64,000 nt of DNA, from assembly GCA_000381625.1 (NCBI GenBank), contig KB906767.1, forward strand, positions 2,706,629-2,770,628. The letters are read 5' to 3'. This stretch comes from Bryobacterales bacterium KBS 96. GTDB lineage: Bacteria; Acidobacteriota; Terriglobia; Bryobacterales; Bryobacteraceae. Below, in pieces: positions 43,580 through 51,142 of the stretch (positions are counted from its first letter, which is position 1; each line of letters begins with the position of its first letter). Position numbers and translations under genes: made by a program. The notes below the pieces were generated by a model. The model was not told the DNA's origin and searched no databases. It worked only from the letters and a program-made list of their open reading frames with translations.

Positions 43580-44981
43580 CTAAGGTTTCGGTTGATACGG
43601 CGCCAGTTGCGAATCGATCTGGCTCTTGTCGCCGACGACCACGATGGTCATCTTGCCCGGATCGATATATTTCTCCATCATGCCCTGCACGTCGGGAGGC
43701 TTCACCGCATACATTTTGCCGATATAGGTGTCGAGATAATCGGACGGAAGCCGGTGAAGATCGACGTAATTGAGCATGTTGACAATGCCCTCGCGCGAAG
43801 AGTTGCGAAGGATGAAGATGCCGGCCATGCCGTTTTGAATCCCGGTCAGCTCCTTTTGCGGAGGCGCTTCCCTGCGCAGCCGGTCGATTTCGGAATCGAT
43901 CTCGTGCAGCGATGCGCCGGTGTACTTCGTGGTGACATCGGCATGCTGCGCCCAGACGCCATTCTGCGCGTTATTTTCCAGCAGGCTGTACGGCGAATAG
44001 GTGTAGCCTTTATCCTCCCGGATATTCGACGTGACACGCGACATGAACGAGCCGCCCAGCAACGAGTTCGCCACCTGCAGGCGGATGTAATCCGGGCTTC
44101 CGGGAGTGATGACCGGAAGGCCCATGTAGATGGTGGATTGGGGGGCGCCGGGCCGGTCGACCACGTCCAGCGTGCGTTTCGTTTCCGCCTTGATTTTTGG
44201 TATGTCGGGCGACTTGCCTTTGCTCCAGCCGGAGAATGCCGTTTGGACCGCCGGCCGCAAATCGCCGCTGTAATCGCCCGCGATATATAACCGGGCATCG
44301 CCGGCCGCGAACTGCTTCGCGTAATAGGTTTTGATGTCTTCAACCGTCACCGACTTCAGCGCGGCCTCATCCGGCAGAACGCGGCCGTACCCGTTGTCTC
44401 CATAGACGATTTTCCGGAAATGTTCCTCCGCAATTGTCTGCGGCGTGGATCGTGCTATGGAAATTGTCCGGAGTTGATCGGCCTTCAACCGCGCGAGCTG
44501 CGATTCGGGAAATGCCGGATGCAGCGCGACATCGGCGACCAGAGCGACCATCTTGTCCGCGCTGTCGCTCAAGGCCTTCGGCGTGAATCGTAACCTGATC
44601 GGCAGCGGCCTGTACTGTGATATTTCCACCGAAGCTCGCTGCGTCATCCGCTATCTGTTTCGCGCTACGGCTCGCCGTGCCCTCTTTCATCAGGGCAGCC
44701 ATCAGGTTTGCGACGCCGTCCTTGCCTTTTGGCTCCAACAGGTAGCCGCCGCGCAGCACCAGCTCCACGGTGACTTTCGGAATCATGCCATAGCGGGCAA
44801 GCGTCACTTTCAAGCCATTCGGCAACGTGAACACGTCACGAGCGGGAGAGTGGAACGGCTTGGGCGGCCCACCTTCCGGCGGCGTTTCCTTTTGCGCGAA
44901 CAGAACCGGGGCGGCGAACGGAAGCGAAGCGGCAGCGCTCAGCAGAATCGCCGCAAGAGACCAGCGGTTGCGCGAAGGCAT
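43580..44981 (-). pseudogene. M16 peptidase-like inactive-type subunit, interrupted by a frameshift
   Basis: Read as two overlapping frames: 44981-44367 holds the N-terminal part and 44647-43580 the C-terminal part. The N-terminal frame has a signal peptide (MPSRNRWSLAAILLSAAASL) and FTLPNGLKVTLARYG, then reads ADQVTIHAE before turning to nonsense. The other frame resumes with ALSDSADKMVALVADVALHP. Removing one G from GAAGGCC (plus strand 44573-44579) restores a 466-residue protein, close to the partner's 457. The zinc motif HxxEH is replaced by GVANLMAALM, as in the non-catalytic partner of M16 pairs. The start overlaps the active subunit's stop (TAATG). Either a real pseudogene or a sequencing error. 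Confidence 0.82.
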
Positions 44982-46354
44982 TAGTTCATTCCTTTCTGTT
45001 CGGCGGGCTTGCCCGGAACGACTGCCAGAACGGTGCGGTTGGTCGGGCGCAGGTACTCGGCGGCAGTCTTCTTCACCAGCGCGGGCGTCACGCTCGCAAA
45101 GTGCTGCTCCAGCTCATTGATTCTTTGCGGCCGATCGTCGAATAACGCGAATGACGCGAGCAGATCGGCGCGGCCGAAACCCGAATCCACCGCGTCATAG
45201 AAATCCGAACGCAGCTTCACGCGAGCGCGATCGAGCTGGTCGGCGCTGACGCCGTCCTCCCGGACTTCGTTAATGACGGCGTCGACCGCCTGCATGATCT
45301 GATCTTCGGAAGTATTGGAATCGTGAAACAGGTATGCCATCCACAACATCGGGCCGTTGTAGTCGAACATATTGCCGAGCAGGTTAATGCCGCCTTCGAC
45401 GCGGCCCGTCAACGCGCGCTTCTGCACAAGCTCCTGGCGCAGCAGGCTGTCGTCGCCCTGCAACAGAATTTCATCGAGCAGGCCCATGGCGTAATATTCG
45501 GGCGTGTTGCGGTCGGGCATGTGATATGCAAAGGCCAGAGCGGGACGCGTAGCGAGTTTGTCCTGCTGGGTGACCTTCTTTTCTTTTTCCTGGCGCGGCT
45601 CGGTCAAATCGGCTGACGCGGGTTGCTCATGCGAAGGGATTGCCGCAAAATACGTCTCAACCCATTGCTTCGCCTCGACCGGCGAGAAGTCGCCAACTAC
45701 CGTTAAAGCGGCGTTATTGGGAGCGTAATAGGTTTTGAAGAAATCCTGGACATCCGTGAGAGTGGCGGCGTCGATGTCTTTCAGGTCGCCATAGAAATTG
45801 TGGGCGTTGTAGTAGTTTGTGTTCGCCACCTGTGGCATCGTCAGCCAGGGGAAGCCGCCATACGGCTGATTCAAGACATTTACTTTTACTTCGTTGCTCA
45901 CGACGCCCTTCTGATTCTTCAGGTTGTCTTCGGTGATCGCGAGGCCGCGCATGCGGTCGGCCTCCGCCCACAGAGCGGTTTGCAGCTTGTTAGACGGAAG
46001 CGTCTCGAAGTAGTTGGTGAAGTCGAAGCGGGTGGAGCCGTTCAGAACGCCGCCGTTCGACTGGACCAGGCGGATGAATTCCATTTTGCCGAGATTCTTC
46101 GAACCCTGAAACATCATGTGTTCGAAGAGATGCGCGAAACCGGTGCGGTCTTTGGGTTCCACGCGAAAGCCGATCTTGTAGTAGACAGCCACGGTGACAA
46201 CCGGCGCCGTGTGATCTTCCGACAGAGTGACCCGCAAGCCATTGGGGAGTTTGTAATATTCCACTGGAAAGTGAACCGTCGCGGCTCGACTGGGTTGAAA
46301 GCCGAGCGTAAGGCCGAGTACGGTCGCCAGCAATGCGTAGATTGGTCGAGTCAT
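44981..46354 (-). CDS. M16 zinc metallopeptidase, active-type subunit
   Basis: 457 aa. The signal peptide (MTRPIYALLATVLGLTLGFQ, cleavage near SRA) precedes an insulinase/pitrilysin N-domain with the inverted zinc motif HLFEH at 75-79 in GFAHLFEHMMFQGSKNLG. The third ligand glutamate is probably in VVSNEVKVNV. The C-terminal M16_C domain has ALTVVGDFSPVEAKQWVETY. It would act in the periplasm as one half of a heterodimer whose other half is the downstream frameshifted gene, coupled through a TAATG overlap. If the frameshift is real, this subunit may be left without its partner. Confidence 0.92.
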   Translation of the reverse strand: MTRPIYALLATVLGLTLGFQPSRAATVHFPVEYYKLPNGLRVTLSEDHTAPVVTVAVYYKIGFRVEPKDRTGFAHLFEHMMFQGSKNLGKMEFIRLVQSNGGVLNGSTRFDFTNYFETLPSNKLQTALWAEADRMRGLAITEDNLKNQKGVVSNEVKVNVLNQPYGGFPWLTMPQVANTNYYNAHNFYGDLKDIDAATLTDVQDFFKTYYAPNNAALTVVGDFSPVEAKQWVETYFAAIPSHEQPASADLTEPRQEKEKKVTQQDKLATRPALAFAYHMPDRNTPEYYAMGLLDEILLQGDDSLLRQELVQKRALTGRVEGGINLLGNMFDYNGPMLWMAYLFHDSNTSEDQIMQAVDAVINEVREDGVSADQLDRARVKLRSDFYDAVDSGFGRADLLASFALFDDRPQRINELEQHFASVTPALVKKTAAEYLRPTNRTVLAVVPGKPAEQKGMN

Positions 46355-46505
46355 AGGCAGGTCAAAATTTGACGTAAGGACATATTAGGACGATAGTACG
46401 CGCAATGGCGAACAAATGTTCCGGTGAAGCAACCGGCACAGGTTCAGGATTTTGTATCACATCGGCGGTAGCCGCGCCTGGCAAATTAGATCGATTTCGC
46501 GCCAC

Positions 46506-48893
46506 TCACTCCGACCGTAGCGCTTCAATTGGGTCTGTCGACGCGGCGCGAAAGGCGGGCAGCAGAGTCGCAAGAAAACAGACCGCCGCCAGAACGATTC
46601 CTACTCCGGCAAGAGTGATGGGGTCCGCGAAGGACACGCCGAACAAAATAGACCTCAGGACGGCCGCGGTTGCAAGGGCAAGGACGATGCCAATCGCCAG
46701 CCCTGCCGCCAGCAGTTTGCCGGCGCCGGCGAGAACCTCCGCCACGATCTGAGCCGAGCGGGCGCCCAGAGCGATTCGCGTTCCAAGCTCCCGCGTCCTG
46801 GCGGTCACCAGCATCGTAGTCAAGCTGTATAGTCCAAACGCGGCAAGCGCCAGTGCGGCGAGAGCGAAAAAGGCCAGCAATTGCGTCGTCAACCGGGGTT
46901 GGTCAAGCGCGGCATCGACATGATCTTGCATCGTTCGAATGCCGAATACGGCTCGATTGGGAGCTAATTCGTGAACGATGCCGCGAACCGTGCCCGTGAG
47001 ACTGCGCGCATCGCCTCGCGCGCGAACGACGTATTCGGGGTCGGGCCAGCCGCCCGCAACGCTGCACATGTAAACATAAGGAACCGCCGGAGTACGGAAG
47101 CTGTCTTCTCGAACGTCGCCAACAATGCCGGTGATCTCCGCGGGCGTGTTCATGCCTACGCCCAACACTTGAAGGTGCTTGCCAAGCAGATTTTCGCCAT
47201 GGCTAAAGCTTTTGACGAACGCACGGTTAACAAGTGCCTTCGGGGACTGATTCCGGCCCACTTGAATCGAGGGGCAACTCGCTCCGCTGAGGATAGGAAT
47301 TTGAAGAGCTGACAAATAACCGGGGCTGACGGTTCGGCTTCCCGCGGTAAAGGTACGGCTTGTTTCGCTTCCCGGCAGACCGTCAATCTCATACTGGTAG
47401 CGAAGTGTCGCCTCATCGGTGGGTAGAAAATTCGTAATGCCGGCAGCCTCCACGTTCGGAAGTCTGTTTAGCTCGAAAAGGATCCGCATCTGAAGCCTGC
47501 CGACCGCCGCGCGCTCTTCGCTCCACTCCGCTCCCACGTGAAAAGTCAATACATTGGCGGCATTGAAGCCTGTCTGCACGTTGGTTAGCCGGTAGTAGCT
47601 GCGGAGCAGCAACCCCGCGCAAGAAAGCAGCACAACTGTAAAAGCGAACTGCGCGACGAGCAGCATCCGTTGAAATCCGTGGCGGCCGCCTGCCTGCGTC
47701 CTGCCTCCCCTGGAGAGGATTTCGCTAAGATGTGCGGGAGCAGCTTGCAGCGTCGGTATTAAGCCGATCAGCAGAAGGACGAGCACTCCTAGCGCGGAGG
47801 CGAACAGGACGGATCGCCAGTCGAGCACAAGCTCGGAAATCCGAGGGAGCGTTGCAAAGGCATTCCCCGCCAGCACCACGCCCCATACGCTCAGCAGCGT
47901 GCCAAGCGAAACCCCGGCGGCGGCGATGAGAGCGATCTCGCGCAAAATGGTCGCGACAATCTGCACCCGGGTTGCGCCGAGCGATGCCCGGATCGCGAGT
48001 TCCCGCTCGCGCCGGTAGATATGTCCCAGCAGCAGGCCGGCGATATTCGCGCAGGCCAGCAGAAGGAGCAATCCCGTTGCGGAAAATGTAAGCCAAACCG
48101 AGCGGCCCTGATCTCCGACGATGCGCTCTTTCATGCCGCTGACAATGGCCGACCAGTTCTTGTCGGTTTGCGGGTATTGCTCACCCAACTCGCGTTCCAC
48201 CTGGGCCAGATCGTCCTGCGCCTGCTGGGTGGTCACGTTCGGCTTCATCCGGCCGATTCCCACATAGAAGCGCGCGTCACGAGCCCTGGCGAGTTCCGGG
48301 CCAATGGGAGACGGGATCCAAAGATCGACCGTGGGCGCGCCAAACGTGGCGGGCATTACTCCTACGATGGTGTAACCGCTCTTGCCAACGGTCAGACGGC
48401 TGCCGATCGCCCTTGGGCTTTTGTTGAAGCGGCGCGCCCAAAATCGATAGCCGATCACGGCAACGGGAGGGCCACCAAGCGTTTCTTCCTGGCGGCTAAA
48501 CGTGCGTCCCAGCAGCGGCCTGGCTTCATACACCTGGAAATAGCGCGGCGAAACCCGAACAGCGGCCAGGCGCTCGGGCAGCTTCGTGCTAGTGTCCGTG
48601 ACGCTATCCGTGTAGTAGCCGGCAATCGCGGTGAAGGCCCTGTTGAGCCGGTTCCAATCTTCCAGACGGACCGGCGCGACAAGGCTGATTTTTTCGTTCT
48701 TCGCTGGATCTGCTTCAAATAGGTATACGAGACGATCGGCGGACGGATACGGCAGCGGCTTCAGCAGCACCGTTTCGACAATGGAGAAAACAGTCGTATT
48801 GATGCCGATGCCAAGGGCGAGCAACAAAATCGCCGTAACGGCGAAAGCGGGGCGACGGCGAAGTTGACGGAATGAAGCACGCCACTGACTCAT
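46506..48893 (-). CDS. ADOP-type duplicated MacB/FtsX permease
   Basis: 795 aa from the ATG at 48893. Two MacB_PCD-FtsX halves in tandem. The first helix is RPAFAVTAILLLALGIGINT, followed by FSIVETVLLKPLPYPSADRL and the first periplasmic domain, three helices near 280-420, a second periplasmic domain (about 430-660), and the final helices (ALAALALAAFGLYSLTTMLV, ELGTRIALGARSAQIVAEVL) ending STDPIEALRSE. This is the Acidobacterial duplicated orphan permease architecture, without an ATPase gene beside it. The 38 residues upstream of this ATG in the open frame are Arg/Gln-rich and not family-like. No PadR gene is adjacent here. Its exported substrate is unknown. Confidence 0.87.
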   Translation of the reverse strand: MSQWRASFRQLRRRPAFAVTAILLLALGIGINTTVFSIVETVLLKPLPYPSADRLVYLFEADPAKNEKISLVAPVRLEDWNRLNRAFTAIAGYYTDSVTDTSTKLPERLAAVRVSPRYFQVYEARPLLGRTFSRQEETLGGPPVAVIGYRFWARRFNKSPRAIGSRLTVGKSGYTIVGVMPATFGAPTVDLWIPSPIGPELARARDARFYVGIGRMKPNVTTQQAQDDLAQVERELGEQYPQTDKNWSAIVSGMKERIVGDQGRSVWLTFSATGLLLLLACANIAGLLLGHIYRRERELAIRASLGATRVQIVATILREIALIAAAGVSLGTLLSVWGVVLAGNAFATLPRISELVLDWRSVLFASALGVLVLLLIGLIPTLQAAPAHLSEILSRGGRTQAGGRHGFQRMLLVAQFAFTVVLLSCAGLLLRSYYRLTNVQTGFNAANVLTFHVGAEWSEERAAVGRLQMRILFELNRLPNVEAAGITNFLPTDEATLRYQYEIDGLPGSETSRTFTAGSRTVSPGYLSALQIPILSGASCPSIQVGRNQSPKALVNRAFVKSFSHGENLLGKHLQVLGVGMNTPAEITGIVGDVREDSFRTPAVPYVYMCSVAGGWPDPEYVVRARGDARSLTGTVRGIVHELAPNRAVFGIRTMQDHVDAALDQPRLTTQLLAFFALAALALAAFGLYSLTTMLVTARTRELGTRIALGARSAQIVAEVLAGAGKLLAAGLAIGIVLALATAAVLRSILFGVSFADPITLAGVGIVLAAVCFLATLLPAFRAASTDPIEALRSE

Positions 48894-49068
48894 AGCCAGG
48901 TGATAGCGCACGTTGAATGCCGCAGCGATCGGCCGGGAACGCTGAAAACTCTGCTGTTCCTCCACTACAAGTGTTCGATAGCGGAACTGGCTGTTCGCGG
49001 GCGACACACGGCCGCGAAGCCGTTCTCCACGTCTTCACCGGGCTGCGCTACCCTGTGATCGGGAACGG

Positions 49069-49335
49069 ATGAACCGCTTCGAAGAACAGACCGAACGCCA
49101 GCGCCGGTCGAGTCTCCGGATGTCATTGGTTTTACTGACACTCGGCGGCATTTTACTGGTGGGCGCACTGGCTATTCTCGGGTATTCGAGCGGAGCGCCA
49201 CAGTCGTTTTGGACACGCGCGGCAATCGGCGTCGCCATCCTGCTATTGATTCTGCGGCAGGTGGGCAGACGCCTCGGACGACGGCGATCCAAGGCCGTGA
49301 AACCGGACGATCAGTCGACGCTGCATCTCGATTAG
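49069..49335 (+). CDS. Small two-helix membrane protein, unknown function
   Basis: 88 aa. A charged cytoplasmic start (MNRFEEQTERQRRSS), two hydrophobic helices (about 19-41, LVLLTLGGILLVGALAILGY, and 52-63, AAIGVAILLLILRQ) and a strongly basic tail RRLGRRRSKAVKPDD. GGGAACGG precedes the ATG. It diverges from the ADOP permease with 175 bases between starts and precedes another membrane protein. No family is recognised. Confidence 0.6.
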   Translation: MNRFEEQTERQRRSSLRMSLVLLTLGGILLVGALAILGYSSGAPQSFWTRAAIGVAILLLILRQVGRRLGRRRSKAVKPDDQSTLHLD

Positions 49336-49436
49336 CCGGAGCCAGGTTGAGGCATGCGGCGAGCCTGCGGACAGATTGCCACCGCGGGAGGCCCGTGCGC
49401 GATGATGGTGAACGAGCCTCTTATGCCAACGGCACG

Positions 49437-50156
49437 ATGCTGAACCAAATACTCTATTGGATGCTGATCGCCGGAACAGCCGCCGATGTCATTTTGCTGC
49501 TGCGGCTGGCCACGCTGAAATTGCATCGCGTTTATGTCTTTATCGCTCTCGATTGCTCATTGGGAGTTCTGTTCGATGCGGTCAGCCTCTGGTACGGGTG
49601 GGATTCGCCGGCCGCTGTCGCGGTGTTCCAATACTCGCGTCTTCTCTATGCCGCCGTCATTCCCATGATTGCCTGGGACGTATTCGAAGAACTGGTCAAA
49701 CACCAGCCCTCCGCCCGGCAAATTGCCGCGACTCACCTCCGGGCCAACCTGCTCTCCGGCATCGTGTTTGCGGTGTTCCTGCTTCTCGTAACCGCCGGTT
49801 TCGGCGAGACCGACGGAGAAGGCTTCCTCGCGTTTATCGGCATGGCGCTGTGGGCGTTCGCGGCCGTGCTCTCGTTAAATTTCATCTGGAGGACAGTTGC
49901 TTCATTGCGGGCTAAGAACATCGAATTGCCCCGCAATACCCAAGTGTGGAGCGTCTTCTATAAGCTGAACTTCGGATGGACTGCCGTGCTCGTGGCCATG
50001 TTGTTTTTTGGATTTCCTTCCACCGATAGTCAGTCGGACGTTGTCACAATTGTGTCCGTAGTGTTTGACGTTGTCATCACAACCTGGTGCATTTTGCGGT
50101 TGCAGCGGAGTGTAGGAGCGCGGCACGCCGCGCCCGCGGAATCTTCAGATTTGTGA
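49437..50156 (+). CDS. Seven-helix integral membrane protein of unknown function
   Basis: 239 aa from the ATG at 49437. Seven hydrophobic segments are visible: LYWMLIAGTAADVILLLRLA, VYVFIALDCSLGVLFDAV, FQYSRLLYAAVIPMIAWDVF, LLSGIVFAVFLLLVTAGFG, AFIGMALWAFAAVLSLNFIW, FGWTAVLVAMLFFGFP and IVSVVFDVVITTWCILRLQ. No signature is recognised. The last ~13 residues (GARHAAPAESSDL) come from a copy of the dispersed palindromic repeat, so the natural C-terminus probably ended near LQRSV. The stop overlaps the convergent NIPSNAP gene by 12 bases. The longer in-frame start at 49209 overlaps the upstream gene and encodes unlikely Arg-rich sequence. Confidence 0.6.
   Translation: MLNQILYWMLIAGTAADVILLLRLATLKLHRVYVFIALDCSLGVLFDAVSLWYGWDSPAAVAVFQYSRLLYAAVIPMIAWDVFEELVKHQPSARQIAATHLRANLLSGIVFAVFLLLVTAGFGETDGEGFLAFIGMALWAFAAVLSLNFIWRTVASLRAKNIELPRNTQVWSVFYKLNFGWTAVLVAMLFFGFPSTDSQSDVVTIVSVVFDVVITTWCILRLQRSVGARHAAPAESSDL
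50112..50135 (-). repeat. GCATGC-type palindromic repeat, copy B, inside a coding sequence
   Basis: Reverse complement of the 24-base unit at 39799-39822 with two differences: the centre is GCGTGC and one C is T. It encodes GARHAAP at the C-terminus of the seven-helix protein. Such repeats read through as VGARHAAPA-like tails when they invade gene ends. Confidence 0.6.
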
Positions 50157-50951
50157 ATAAGGCGCCGGGTTTAGAAGCTGATTCGTCACGTTCGTCACGA
50201 TGGATTCGAAATTGAAGCGCTTTTCCGCCGTCAACTTCTTCCATTCCGGAGCCGACATGAACGCATTCCATAACTTCGAACGCTCGTCTTCGCTCTCAAA
50301 TGCCAGCATATAGGTGAGGTTTGGCAGATGCGATCCGATCAGCGAATCGCCATAAAAAACGGGCGAAAACCCGGCTTGCTTGAAAATATCGAATTCGCCG
50401 CTGTGGAACATCTCAACTTTGCGGCGATGATCGAATGTCGAAGGGCTCTCGTACGTTCGCAGCTCGAAGAGGCGCGCGCCATGCTTTGCCGTCGCTGCCG
50501 GAACCGCCACATGCGGCCGTCCCTCAAATGCGATCATCAACGAACTCTCCATGCGCACGTAGGCCGGCTCGCTCGCGGGCGCTTTCAAAAATGCCGCGCC
50601 GGCTTTCATGTAATCGGAATCGTTTTCGAGCTGGAAATCGAGTGTGACTAGTTTCTCTACCGAAGTGCACGGAATCAAAACGTACACCGACGGACTCTCC
50701 AGACCAATGCTGACATTGAACACGCCAACGGGCCGAACGCCCAGCCGGTTCAACCCGGGAATCAGCGCTTCGCTCAGGTAGGCATCGGTCAGTTTCTTCT
50801 GCGGACCTCCTGTAAGGTGATAGCGCCGAAGCTCATAATAGTCGCGGTCCCGGCCGCCTCCGGATTGAGCGCCGAATAGAGATTGGCTAGATGCCTCGAC
50901 AGCAAGCGCCGAGGCAGCAAGCGACGAGGCGAGAAACCGTCGTCTTTGCAC
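50145..50951 (-). CDS. Tat-exported NIPSNAP-family protein
   Basis: 268 aa from a GTG at 50951, preceded by a strong AGGAGG six bases upstream. The N-terminus MQRRRFLASSLAASALAV is a twin-arginine signal. Two NIPSNAP-type ferredoxin-like domains follow: YYELRRYHLTGGPQKKLTDA, then LFELRTYESPSTFDHRRKVE, with EWKKLTAEKRFNFESIV near the end. Secreted NIPSNAP proteins of this kind are abundant in Acidobacteria and Planctomycetes and have no known reaction. The DNA under the signal peptide holds a 15-base tandem duplication (CAGCAAGCG-CGAGG, 14 of 15). It converges on the seven-helix gene. Confidence 0.85.
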   Translation of the reverse strand: MQRRRFLASSLAASALAVEASSQSLFGAQSGGGRDRDYYELRRYHLTGGPQKKLTDAYLSEALIPGLNRLGVRPVGVFNVSIGLESPSVYVLIPCTSVEKLVTLDFQLENDSDYMKAGAAFLKAPASEPAYVRMESSLMIAFEGRPHVAVPAATAKHGARLFELRTYESPSTFDHRRKVEMFHSGEFDIFKQAGFSPVFYGDSLIGSHLPNLTYMLAFESEDERSKLWNAFMSAPEWKKLTAEKRFNFESIVTNVTNQLLNPAPYSQI

Positions 50952-51058
50952 GGGTTTCCTCCTGTTGTTGAATTAAATCGCCGGCATACTGGCAGCCAGC
51001 AGGCCGGGTTGTTCAAAAGAATTACTCGGAAGAATTATTTCACATACGGGGTTCCCGA

Positions 51059-51132
51059 ACCCGCTTGCTGACGCAATGCGGCTCTGAGTGGAGGCAACCT
51101 GGAAACGGAGCCGCCGCACGCCAGTGCGCGGG
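51059..51132 (+). repeat. Cloverleaf-like interspersed repeat, copy 3
   Basis: Same three-stem plan as copies at 15668 and 33858: left CTTGC-TGAC-GCAAT (four of five pairs), central GCGGCTCTG against CGGAGCCGC, right CGCAC-GCCA-GTGCG, closed by ACCCGC/GCGGG. The central loop (GAGTGGAGGCAACC) is almost identical to copy 2, while hairpin loops differ. It sits between the GH36 stop and the NIPSNAP start, both on the minus strand. Confidence 0.86.
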
Positions 51133-51142
51133 CCGAGATAAA

